Shown: one piece after another, positions 1 through 7,722 of the stretch | Layout: each line of letters begins with the position of its first letter | Numbering within the stretch: the first letter of the stretch is position 1 | Assembly: GCF_017833255.1 (NCBI RefSeq) | Contig: NZ_JAFIBU010000001.1 | Location: forward strand, 2,356,001-2,420,000 | Source: Paenibacillus sp. PvR098 | GTDB lineage: Bacteria > Bacillota > Bacilli > Paenibacillales > NBRC-103111 | DNA: 64,000 nucleotides | Direction of reading: 5' to 3' | Notes under the pieces: model-generated | The model's database searches: none | Told to the model about the DNA's origin: nothing | What the model saw: only the letters and a program-made list of their open reading frames with translations | Program-made: the position numbers and the translations under genes

Positions 1-206
1 GCGACAACCTTGGCCCCATTCATTGGACCGATATCGGACACGTAATGATGGATGAGTTCATCAACTTCTTGTGCTGAGATTAGCCCTTTTTCAATTAATA
101 GGGATTCGATCGCCATCGTCCTCACTTCATCAAACGATTCGGGATGCTTATGGTGATGATGTTGATGGTCATGATCGTGGTGGTGATGCTCTTCATTGAC
201 TTTCAT
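1..206 (-). CDS. nthA: Nitrile hydratase alpha subunit, N-terminal part (runs off the window)
   Basis: Only the first 68 codons are inside the window. The start ATG (204-206) overlaps the end of the beta gene by 14 bases, so the two are translationally coupled. The protein begins with a histidine-rich stretch (residues about 7-19, mostly H with D, Q and K) and continues into the alpha-subunit helix carrying ESLLIEKGLIS and the IGPMNGAKVVA segment. The alpha subunit at 24970..25578 has ESILLEKGLIS and IGPLNGAKMVA in the same places. The metal-binding CxxCxC motif lies outside the window, so cobalt or iron type cannot be read here. The enzyme hydrates nitriles to amides in the cytoplasm as an alpha-beta dimer. 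The His-rich head may bind metal (inference). Confidence 0.9.
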   Translation of the reverse strand, partial: MKVNEEHHHHDHDHQHHHHKHPESFDEVRTMAIESLLIEKGLISAQEVDELIHHYVSDIGPMNGAKVV

Positions 207-909
207 GCTTTACTCCTCCTAGTTCCAAATAATCTTCCCACATTTCAATAATAAGCTTATCCTTCGGGGCGGCATCCTTCCCCCACAGCTCTTGGGCTTC
301 AAAGCGTACCCGATACACCGGCTGATAAAGATCAATTCCTTCATGTACCCTAGTATCCGGCAAAATAAAGCTGCCATGGACTTCTTCGATCACTCCCTGT
401 TTCCCGCGGACATATCTGGGCGCACGTGTATGCCCCAAAGTAGACATCGTCTTCACTCGCACAAGATCTCCCCTTATAAACTTAGGTACAATCGGTTCAT
501 CCTTCCGCTCTGTATCCGTAGTGGTTGGGAGGGCAAATCTTCTATGAGTTGAGGGAATATACGATTTCACATTTCGATAGGACGGCAAATGAGATGTGTA
601 CGATACCGGAGAGATTCGGGCTATTTTTTCTTGGATCTCCTCTTCGGTAAGCACGCCCCTCTCTATTAATAAGGTTTCCATTCTCAACAGCCAAATCTGG
701 TAGTAAGTAGAGCCAAGATAATAGATCGGGTTCATCCTCTCAATGGTATGTCTGGATTCATCAATATGATAGAGACGGTGTTTTTTGCTCATAAGCATAT
801 GCATCGCTCTCATCCGGCCTTCCCACGGCTCATGAAAGACAGGTTCATTCTCTTCTCTTTCAATAGGGCCAAAACCGTCCATACCGCCAACATCATGGAT
901 GCTGTTCAT
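193..909 (-). CDS. nthB: Nitrile hydratase beta subunit
   Basis: 238 residues, the partner of the alpha subunit encoded just downstream. The family N-terminus MNSIHDVGGMDGFGPI is present, as is the C-terminal SH3-like barrel with RYVRGKQGVIEEVHG near residue 165 and VRFEAQELWG near residue 205. Both frame the active site of this alpha-beta enzyme. A GTG directly precedes the ATG; the ATG at 909 sits better behind the GGGG ribosome site. The gene follows a solute-binding protein by about 70 bases, so it probably belongs to the ABC transporter operon upstream. A second, diverged beta subunit lies at 25598..26269. Thiocyanate hydrolase is a related family, but the contiguous beta-then-alpha order and full-length beta favour nitrile hydratase. 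Confidence 0.92.
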   Translation of the reverse strand: MNSIHDVGGMDGFGPIEREENEPVFHEPWEGRMRAMHMLMSKKHRLYHIDESRHTIERMNPIYYLGSTYYQIWLLRMETLLIERGVLTEEEIQEKIARISPVSYTSHLPSYRNVKSYIPSTHRRFALPTTTDTERKDEPIVPKFIRGDLVRVKTMSTLGHTRAPRYVRGKQGVIEEVHGSFILPDTRVHEGIDLYQPVYRVRFEAQELWGKDAAPKDKLIIEMWEDYLELGGVKHESQ

Positions 910-978
910 CACGTCAACCCCTTTACTTGGATCAATACTCTTTTTTGCTGCTTTTCGATCTCATCAACGCAACACATG

Positions 979-2010
979 TCACTGTACGGCATCCGCATAA
1001 CGGTGATCTACAACGTCCACAGGTTTTGTCATCTTCGCTGCGGGGTTCTTTTCACTCAATTCATCCAAGATGTATTGAGTTTCACTTTCGGGTAGATGGA
1101 AATCCGTCGGCCAAAACGTTTTATAAGCGTCGTAAGACACATCCAGCACTTTGTCGTCCTGCACTTTCGTATACTTTCCGAGAGCTGCTTTGGTCGCTGC
1201 TTTGTCTGTTTGTGTAAGTTCACTGGCCTCCTTAAACGCTTTTAAAAAGCTTTCAATCGCATGAGAGTTTTTCTCGGCAAACGGTTGATTGAGCCCCATG
1301 ACACCGTACAAACCGAGAACTCCTTTGACTTCAGACATTTGAGCAACTTGCTTTAATCCCATTTGTTCCGCTTGACTTGTCGCCGGCGGGGAGATCACTC
1401 CCGCTTCAATTTTCCCTTCGCTAATCGCAGCTAAAGTAGCCGGGTTACTACCGGTATACAGCACTTTCACATCTTTTCCCTGCTGCATTCCTATGGCCCG
1501 AATCAGAGTGCGGGCAACGGTATCAATGGCTCCACCCGGTGTTGTCGCACCGACCGTATGGCCCTTCAATTCTTCTAGCGTGCCAATGTTTTTGGCGTAC
1601 AGCGAGAGTGCAATTTGCCCGTACGTACCGAATACCTTTACTTTACTTGTCTTCAGCGCTGCATCGACGAGAGCCGGTCCGCCGGCAGCAATTTGCACAT
1701 CTCCCGAAATAAGTGCGGCCGTTGAAGCACCAACATCAAAGGAAACCAGCTTCACCTTCAATCCATGCTTCCCAAAGAGATCCTTTTCCTGAGCCAAATA
1801 AATTGGACCGAACACCGCATTATCGCCAACCGTGGCAACCGTCAACTCCTGAAGCGGTTGATCCTTGGCACCCGCTTCGGACGCTTTTGAATTCAGCTCA
1901 TTCGTATGGGAGGAACCGGCCTCCTTACTATTGCTCTGCCCGCAGCCGGTCAATACGGTAAGGATGACTACCATCAACACAAGCGCACCTTTTGCCAACC
2001 GTTTATTCAT
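979..2010 (-). CDS. Solute-binding lipoprotein of a nitrate/sulfonate/taurine-type ABC importer
   Basis: 343 residues. It has a lipoprotein signal peptide with lipobox LTGC near residue 20, then an NMT1/SsuA-like periplasmic-binding fold: LTVATVGDNAVFGPIYLAQE opens the first strand and helix, and ELKGHTVGATTPGG is the typical hinge segment. It would capture a substrate outside the membrane and hand it to the permease at 2834..3676. It is the third binding protein of this operon and is clearly less similar to the other two than they are to each other. It lies between the ATPase gene (18 bases away) and the nitrile hydratase genes, which suggests, but does not show, that the ligand is a nitrile, amide or related nitrogen source. 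Confidence 0.85.
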   Translation of the reverse strand: MNKRLAKGALVLMVVILTVLTGCGQSNSKEAGSSHTNELNSKASEAGAKDQPLQELTVATVGDNAVFGPIYLAQEKDLFGKHGLKVKLVSFDVGASTAALISGDVQIAAGGPALVDAALKTSKVKVFGTYGQIALSLYAKNIGTLEELKGHTVGATTPGGAIDTVARTLIRAIGMQQGKDVKVLYTGSNPATLAAISEGKIEAGVISPPATSQAEQMGLKQVAQMSEVKGVLGLYGVMGLNQPFAEKNSHAIESFLKAFKEASELTQTDKAATKAALGKYTKVQDDKVLDVSYDAYKTFWPTDFHLPESETQYILDELSEKNPAAKMTKPVDVVDHRYADAVQ

Positions 2011-2027
2011 GAACCATCACCCACCCC

Positions 2028-2810
2028 TTAGCTCTTTTCGCCCAATCGTATAATCTCGCGAATTTCTGCAACCATAGCTAAAAATTCCGGTTCCTTTTTC
2101 GTTCCCTCAGTCCTTGGTCTGGGGAGACGAATCTCCATATCGGCACTGACTACGCTTCCCGGCCCTTTAGATAGAACGATAACGCGATCGGCCAGGAACA
2201 CCGCTTCATCGATTTGGTGGGTAATAAACAAGGCTGTTTTTTTCGTTTCCTGCCAAATTCGCAACAGTTCGGTTTGCATCACCTCGCGCGTCTGCGCATC
2301 TAATGCGGCAAAGGGTTCATCCAGAAGCAGCAGCTCCGGGTCGGAAGCAAGGGCCCGCGCCAAATTGACCCGTTGCTGCATACCGCCGGAAAGTTCATTA
2401 GGAAACTTATGCTCATGACCCAGAAGCCCTACGAGTTCAATCATGGCCATGGCTTTCTCCTGCATCACCGCTGCTCCCGTACCACGGAGTTCCAGCCCGT
2501 ACTTTACATTGTCAACAACCGTTCTCCATGGAAGGAGTGCGGGAGACTGAAAAACAACCGCCCGATCCTCACCCGGTTTCGTAATTTTCCTCCCGTCCAA
2601 CACCAATTGACCTTTATTGTGCGGCAGAAGGCCTGCCACCGCATTCAAAAAAGTAGACTTGCCGCAGCCGCTCGGCCCGACGATACATACAAACTCCTGA
2701 GATTTGATCCGAAGAGAAATATCCCATACCGCTTGGTAAACCTTTCCTGTTCTCTTCACTAGATATTCAATACCCACTTGCTCGGCAGTCAGTTTATAAT
2801 CGGTAGGCAT
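2028..2810 (-). CDS. ABC importer ATPase, SsuB/TauB/NrtD family
   Basis: 260 residues. Walker A GPSGCGKST is at residues 45-53, the Q-loop at VVFQSPALLPW (about 86-95), the ABC signature LSGGMQQ at about 140-146, Walker B LLLLDEP at about 160-166 and the switch histidine in FITHQ. It powers import through the adjacent permease. The gene sits 23 bases after the permease and 17 bases before a binding protein, all on the same strand, so this is one operon. The family handles nitrate, sulfonates, taurine, thiamine precursors and aromatic acids, so sequence alone does not fix the substrate. Confidence 0.92.
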   Translation of the reverse strand: MPTDYKLTAEQVGIEYLVKRTGKVYQAVWDISLRIKSQEFVCIVGPSGCGKSTFLNAVAGLLPHNKGQLVLDGRKITKPGEDRAVVFQSPALLPWRTVVDNVKYGLELRGTGAAVMQEKAMAMIELVGLLGHEHKFPNELSGGMQQRVNLARALASDPELLLLDEPFAALDAQTREVMQTELLRIWQETKKTALFITHQIDEAVFLADRVIVLSKGPGSVVSADMEIRLPRPRTEGTKKEPEFLAMVAEIREIIRLGEKS

Positions 2811-2833
2811 CCTGTATAACTCCTTTTTGGCCC

Positions 2834-3676
2834 TTATTTACGAATATCCACACGCCACTTGTCGAAATGTCTCTCCAATATTTGAACCAGTCCGGTTAAA
2901 ATAACACCCAGTCCCGCAATAATAATGAGTCCGACAAACACCAAATCGGTTTGGAAGGTTTGCCCTGCAGTAAACATCATATGCCCTACGCCTTGTGTCG
3001 CTGCCGTCATCTCTCCTACGACGACCCCTATCAAAGCATGGCCAAGGCCCAGCCGAATTCCTGAAATAATAGCCGGTACCGAGCTTGGCAGAATAATGGT
3101 TTTAAAAATTTGACGGTCCTTTGCATTGTAAGAACGTGCTACATTTAACAGCATCGGGTCAATCGTCTTCACTCCCATCAGTGTATTAATCACAATCGGA
3201 AACACCGAACTGAGAAAAATGACCGCAACCTTTGAACCCATATCAATGCCGAACCAGATGATAAAAAGGGGGACAAGAGCGATACGCGGAGAAGCATATA
3301 AAAAATTAAAAATCGGATCGCATAAATAGTTCAGTTTGGGATACCATCCCATTAAAATCCCGAGAGGAATTCCGACCAAAATCGATAGTCCGAATCCTAA
3401 CAGCAGCTCCGACCCACTGGCAGCAATGTCATGAACGAACCCTTCCGACGCTACGTACTGGATTCCGGCGTTCCAAATTCGAACCGGTGAACTGGTAAAC
3501 ATCATATCGACAATGTTCAAGCGGGCGATGGTCTCCCATATGGCCAACAGCAGCACGACACCGACTGTGCCCAGAATGACGCGTTCATTATTGTAATAGA
3601 ACGTACGCCATTGATTTTTGGAGAAATGCGGCGTTTCCATGTTAGGTGAATCCGCAATCTTTTGAGAAGTGTTCAT
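2834..3676 (-). CDS. ABC importer permease, SsuC/TauC family
   Basis: 280 residues with about six hydrophobic segments and the EAA-type cytoplasmic loop around ARSYNAKDRQIFKTIILPSS, the contact site for the ATPase. I start it at the ATG at 3676 because AAAGGAG lies six bases upstream; an upstream start would add nine residues without a ribosome site. Together with the ATPase at 2028..2810 it forms the membrane core (probably a homodimer) served by three binding proteins encoded in the same operon. Confidence 0.9.
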   Translation of the reverse strand: MNTSQKIADSPNMETPHFSKNQWRTFYYNNERVILGTVGVVLLLAIWETIARLNIVDMMFTSSPVRIWNAGIQYVASEGFVHDIAASGSELLLGFGLSILVGIPLGILMGWYPKLNYLCDPIFNFLYASPRIALVPLFIIWFGIDMGSKVAVIFLSSVFPIVINTLMGVKTIDPMLLNVARSYNAKDRQIFKTIILPSSVPAIISGIRLGLGHALIGVVVGEMTAATQGVGHMMFTAGQTFQTDLVFVGLIIIAGLGVILTGLVQILERHFDKWRVDIRK

Positions 3677-3736
3677 GAATGTCTCCTTTCGTATGAAAGA
3701 CAAAGGATTCCCAACAAGATCCGGCGAAGCCCGTTT

Positions 3737-4771
3737 CTATGGGGCATAAAAGCTTTCGTCCGCCACTTGATCCAGACCGATCTCTGTTCTTAATGCCCCG
3801 ATTCCTTTGACCGTATCTAAGGCCCACTTCACACCCTCCATATTCATTTTCCCTTTATCCGCAAGAGCCGGCAGCACAAAATCAAAGGACTTTTCGGCTT
3901 CAGCCCGGGTCATTTGCAGCTCAGTCATTAGGATTTGTATCACTTCATCGCGGTTTGCTTGATCTTTGGCATACGCCAATCCTTCCGCCACAGCGGCCAT
4001 AAAGGCATATACAACCTCCGGTTCTTTTTTGATCAAGTCGCCTTTGGTGGCAATCATATTATGGTTGTATGTTTTCAGCTCATCCCGCATTTGCGCAAAA
4101 CGTTTTAATCCCAATTCATCCGCCATTAAATCCGTGGGAGAGCTTAGAATGGTGATGTCAGCCTGACCCTGCTTAAGCACCTGAACCCGCTCAGCGTTAT
4201 CCCCGGCATAAATGATTCGAATGTCTTTGTTGGGCTCGAGCCCTTGTTTTTTGAGCCAATACTGAATTTGAATGTCCATTCCGTTGCCGGGCACCATACT
4301 CGCTGCAGTCTTTCCTTTCAAATCTTTCGGATCGTTGATATCAGGGGTTACATAAATGGAAAACAAAGATTGGTTATCCAAGGTTCCAATTAATTTCACA
4401 TCAGCCCCTTCAGAGACTCCTGTAATGACCGATTCCGGCAGTGTCGTGATCATTTGAAAATCCCCCGCTTGTAAGCCCCTGAGTGCCAATACCCCGCCTT
4501 GGACAAAAGTTAAACTGACATCCAGATGTTGCTTTTGAAATATGCCCTTTTTCAATGCAATGTAATAAGGTACGTACACGATATTGCGGTTTGAGGTTAA
4601 GGCCAGATTCAATTTCGTCATCTGATCCGGCATTCTCTTGACGCTTTCAGTGCTGCCCTTCGGATCCGTAGCTGTGACATCCGTTTTTTGGGCGCAGCCC
4701 AGCAGACTCATCACGAGCACAATAGATAAAACGGTTGAAAACCTCTTCATACGACTTTTTGGACATCTCAT
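3737..4771 (-). CDS. Solute-binding lipoprotein, NMT1-like (tandem copy 2)
   Basis: 344 residues with lipobox LLGC near residue 26. It aligns end to end with the protein encoded just upstream (4951..5991): both carry VQGGVLALRGLQ, LPESVITGV, GADVK and IGTLDNQS in the same places, so they are tandem duplicates. GGGAGGG lies six bases before the ATG at 4771. The fold is the same as that of SsuA/TauA/NMT1 proteins that bind small anions or heterocycles. Two near copies plus a third, divergent protein share one permease-ATPase pair, so the operon may take up several related compounds. Confidence 0.87.
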   Translation of the reverse strand: MRCPKSRMKRFSTVLSIVLVMSLLGCAQKTDVTATDPKGSTESVKRMPDQMTKLNLALTSNRNIVYVPYYIALKKGIFQKQHLDVSLTFVQGGVLALRGLQAGDFQMITTLPESVITGVSEGADVKLIGTLDNQSLFSIYVTPDINDPKDLKGKTAASMVPGNGMDIQIQYWLKKQGLEPNKDIRIIYAGDNAERVQVLKQGQADITILSSPTDLMADELGLKRFAQMRDELKTYNHNMIATKGDLIKKEPEVVYAFMAAVAEGLAYAKDQANRDEVIQILMTELQMTRAEAEKSFDFVLPALADKGKMNMEGVKWALDTVKGIGALRTEIGLDQVADESFYAP

Positions 4772-4950
4772 CGGTTACCCTCCCGCCAAGTCTTTATTCA
4801 TCCACTCCAGCAATTCATCTAATTTGAGAACATTTGAATAGAACCCCATTTTCGCCTTCGAAAACATCGTTCTGTCCTGCTCGTTTTAGCACATCGTCCC
4901 AGAAGGCCATTATCATCATCGCTTTCTAGTAAATAGAAATGAAGAGCTTG

Positions 4951-5991
4951 TTATTTCATATAAAACCTTTCATCTACCAACTGATCCATGCGGATGTCTT
5001 TGGTCAGCATCCCTGCTGCCTTCACCGTATCAATGGCCCATTTCACACCGTCCATATTGATTTTCCCCTTATCGGCCAAGGCCGGTAACACGAAATCGAA
5101 CGACTTTTGCACATTCGCTTGCGTCATTTCCATCTCTTCCACAGCAATTTGGATAACTTCATCCCGATTGGCCGGATCTTTAATAAACGTTACTGCTTCC
5201 GCTGTTGCCGCCATAAAGGCATGGACTACCTCAGGCTTGTTATCGATCAGTTTCCCATTCGTGACAATCATATTGTGGTTATACGTTGTTAACTCGTCGC
5301 GCATGAGATAACGCTGCAATCCCAGTTCATCTGCTTTTAAATCTGTAGGCGGACTTAATATAGTCACCGCAGCTTGGCCTTGCTGGAGCGCCTGCAGTCG
5401 TGAGGCGTTGTCCCCGGCATTCGTGATTCTTACATCTTGATTAGGCTCTAAGCCGTGCTTCTTAAGCCAGTATTCCAATTGAATCGTCGTTCCGTTGCCG
5501 GGTACATTACCTGCCGCGGTTTTCCCTTTCAGGTCTTTCAGATCGCTGATCTCTTTGGATACATAAATTGAATACATGGATTGGTTATCCAAGGTTCCGA
5601 TGAATTTCACATCAGCTCCTTCAGCGACCCCGGTAATTACCGATTCAGGCAGAGAGGAAATGATCTGGAAGTCGCCGGTTTGCAGACCCCTCAGCGCCAA
5701 AACCCCGCCTTGGACATAGTTGAAGCTGACATCCAGATGTTGCTTTTGAAAATAGCCCTTCTTTACAGCAACATATAGAGGCAAATAGCTCGTGTTGCTC
5801 TTTGAAGGCAACCCCATATTCACTCTAGTCATCTCAGCGGGCATTTTCTTGGCGCTTTCGGTGCTTCCCGGGTTTGGCATTGTCTCGATACCGTTTTTTT
5901 GGGTACATCCCATGAGACTCATGGCGAGAATCACGGATAAAACAACAGCAGCGCCCTGCCATAATAATCGACTCTTGATATGACCCATCAT
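4951..5991 (-). CDS. Solute-binding lipoprotein, NMT1-like (tandem copy 1)
   Basis: 346 residues; signal peptide with lipobox SLMGC near residue 29. It is the first gene of the ABC/nitrile hydratase operon and the paralogue of 3737..4771. A ribosome site GGGAGGT precedes two adjacent ATGs (5991 and 5988); either could start the protein. About 180 bases separate the two paralogues, more than elsewhere in the operon. Binds substrate at the cell surface for the permease at 2834..3676 (inference from gene order). Confidence 0.87.
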   Translation of the reverse strand: MMGHIKSRLLWQGAAVVLSVILAMSLMGCTQKNGIETMPNPGSTESAKKMPAEMTRVNMGLPSKSNTSYLPLYVAVKKGYFQKQHLDVSFNYVQGGVLALRGLQTGDFQIISSLPESVITGVAEGADVKFIGTLDNQSMYSIYVSKEISDLKDLKGKTAAGNVPGNGTTIQLEYWLKKHGLEPNQDVRITNAGDNASRLQALQQGQAAVTILSPPTDLKADELGLQRYLMRDELTTYNHNMIVTNGKLIDNKPEVVHAFMAATAEAVTFIKDPANRDEVIQIAVEEMEMTQANVQKSFDFVLPALADKGKINMDGVKWAIDTVKAAGMLTKDIRMDQLVDERFYMK

Positions 5992-6399
5992 TTGTACCTC
6001 CCACTCTTAAATCAATGGTTTCCCGTTTGCGAACCTCTGCAGCTCATGATCATCTCGTTGGCAAACCTCCCCCCCTTTCTGCTGGATCATGACCCAGTTA
6101 TTACTGTATACGCTTACATTAGAAACTGGGATACACATCTCGGTGACTTGATCGTTTGACTAAAGTATATAAATAGTCAAAACAGGCAAACACAAGTAGT
6201 TCTTCTATAGTGAACGTGGACGACATTTTTTTGCCGATGTGCTGCGGTGGATAGGGCTACGAGTTAGAAAGACGCAGCCCGTTTAATATAAAGGAACAGC
6301 AGAATTGAAATGAGAGCCTATTCGCTTTTTACTTGAAATAGTGTGTTTCATCTCCCCCGTCATGAATCGTTTCGGGGATCTAAAGGAGCTGAATAACCG
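5992..6399. promoter_or_regulatory. Divergent intergenic region with an inverted repeat at 6155-6181
   Basis: 408 bases between the ABC/nitrile hydratase operon (leftward) and the Rid-family gene (rightward); no gene seen. It holds a perfect inverted repeat, TTTGACTA (6155-6162) and TAGTCAAA (6174-6181), separated by an 11-base AT-rich spacer. The half-sites are 19 bases apart centre to centre, about two helix turns, as expected for a dimeric regulator. The TTGACT within each arm could also serve as a -35 element, but I see no well placed -10. AAAGGAG at 6382-6388 is the ribosome site for the rightward gene. Confidence 0.5.
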
Positions 6400-6789
6400 A
6401 TGAGCAGCCTTCGACGCATTCAGATGTCTCAGAAAAGCAACTCCTCTCTTTACAGTGACGCGGTCATCTTCGGTAATATGATGGTGATTTCCGGCATGCT
6501 GCCAACGGACGACTCAGGCCGAGTTGTCGGCTTAGGAGATGCAAAGGCTCAAGCCGAGCAGGTGTTCCAAAACATCAAAGCCGTCTTAGACGCAGCGGGA
6601 GCCCATTTCTCCGATGTCGTCAAACTGAGCATTTTTTTGACGGACATCCAGCTTCGTTCTGAAATTGCCTCTGTTCGTGCACGCTACTTCGGCGAGGCCA
6701 AGCCGGCCAGTACCCTTCTGGAAATCAGCAGGCTTGCGCACCCCGACGCTCTGATGGAGATTGAGGCCATAATCTATTTGGGAGATTGA
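6400..6789 (+). CDS. Rid (YjgF/YER057c/UK114) family protein lacking the RidA arginine
   Basis: 129 residues, the usual size for this trimeric family. It shows the N-terminal YSDAVIFGNMMVISGMLP and the C-terminal MEIEAIIYL strand. RidA hydrolyses reactive enamines/imines using an arginine in a PARS motif before the last strand. Here the aligned segment reads PASTLLEISRL, so serine replaces the arginine. It is therefore probably not a canonical RidA deaminase but one of the Rid subgroups found in catabolic operons. It stands alone on the plus strand, divergent from the nitrile hydratase operon, and ends in a shared bidirectional terminator. Confidence 0.85.
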   Translation: MSSLRRIQMSQKSNSSLYSDAVIFGNMMVISGMLPTDDSGRVVGLGDAKAQAEQVFQNIKAVLDAAGAHFSDVVKLSIFLTDIQLRSEIASVRARYFGEAKPASTLLEISRLAHPDALMEIEAIIYLGD

Positions 6790-6822
6790 TGTTCCGATGA
6801 TGGACCACTTCAGCGCATGAGC

Positions 6823-6867
6823 AAATACCCCTTCACCTCAGCTGAACAGCTAAGTGAAGGGGTATTT
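6823..6867. terminator. Bidirectional rho-independent terminator
   Basis: A 14-bp perfect stem pairs AAATACCCCTTCAC (6823-6836) with GTGAAGGGGTATTT (6854-6867); the loop contains a further AGCT/AGCT pairing. A-rich and T-rich flanks give short U-runs in both directions. It sits between two genes that converge, the Rid gene (+) and the crotonase gene at the end of the paa unit (-). Confidence 0.85.
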
Positions 6868-6878
6868 CTAAAGAATGA

Positions 6879-7664
6879 TTATTTTCCCTTAAACTGGGGA
6901 GGGCGCTTCTCCTTGAATGCAGCCAACGCTTCCAAGCGGTCTGATGTGGGAATGATAGCTTCATAGGCTTGAGTTTCGATGCGTAGGCCTGTCTTCAAAT
7001 CAGCCTCGCTTCCATATTGAATCGCATACTTGGCCTGCCTTAATGCGAGAGGACCGTTCTTCATCATTTCGTCCGCTAAATCCAGGGCTGGGCGCATCAC
7101 ATCCTCCCCTTCGCCGGCTACGCCATTCAACAAGCCTAACTCCAACGCTTCTGGGGCGGTAATCCGTCTGGCCGTGAAAATCAGCTCTTTCGCCTTGGCC
7201 ATGCCGATCAGCCTGGGCAGTCGCTGGGTTCCTCCGCCTCCGGGAACGATCGCCCAGCTGACTTCCGTTAGCCCGATGAGTGCCCCTTGGACCGCATAAC
7301 GAAAATCACAGGACAGCGCCAATTCCAAACCGCCGCCAAGCGCATACCCGTTCATCGCGGCAATCGTCGGTTGGGGCAGCTCTTCAATCATGGAGAACAC
7401 ATCACGAATTTTCATCACATTGCGGCGAACCTCTTGTTCGGTAAGCGTTTGTCTTTCTTTAAAATCCGCTCCCGCACTGAATGCTTTATCGCCGGCACCC
7501 GTAATAATAACCGCATAGATGTCGTTATCCATCCGAATGTCGCTGACCGCTTGCTCCAATTGCACCAGCATGCGATAGTCGAAGCAGTTCAGCCTTTCCG
7601 CTCGATTCAAGGTAATGACCGCCAAATGATCCCGTTTATCCAGCAAAACGAGTGAGTCCTCCAT
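6879..7664 (-). CDS. Enoyl-CoA hydratase/isomerase (crotonase family), PaaF/PaaG-like
   Basis: 261 residues. Both crotonase glutamates are visible: E114 in ALGGGLELALSCD and E134 in GLTEVSWAIVPGGGGTQRL. The oxyanion-hole segment FSAGADFKE is near residue 62. With both acids present it should work as a syn-hydratase, as PaaF does on 2,3-didehydroadipyl-CoA. It is the last gene of the paa unit and the only crotonase in it, whereas the standard pathway uses PaaF and PaaG. It could have either role, or the other enzyme is encoded elsewhere. Confidence 0.9.
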   Translation of the reverse strand: MEDSLVLLDKRDHLAVITLNRAERLNCFDYRMLVQLEQAVSDIRMDNDIYAVIITGAGDKAFSAGADFKERQTLTEQEVRRNVMKIRDVFSMIEELPQPTIAAMNGYALGGGLELALSCDFRYAVQGALIGLTEVSWAIVPGGGGTQRLPRLIGMAKAKELIFTARRITAPEALELGLLNGVAGEGEDVMRPALDLADEMMKNGPLALRQAKYAIQYGSEADLKTGLRIETQAYEAIIPTSDRLEALAAFKEKRPPQFKGK

Positions 7665-7722
7665 TTTCCTTCGTTCCCCTCCAACCTATCCCGATCTCGA
7701 ATTACCATAGATCACCGTATCT

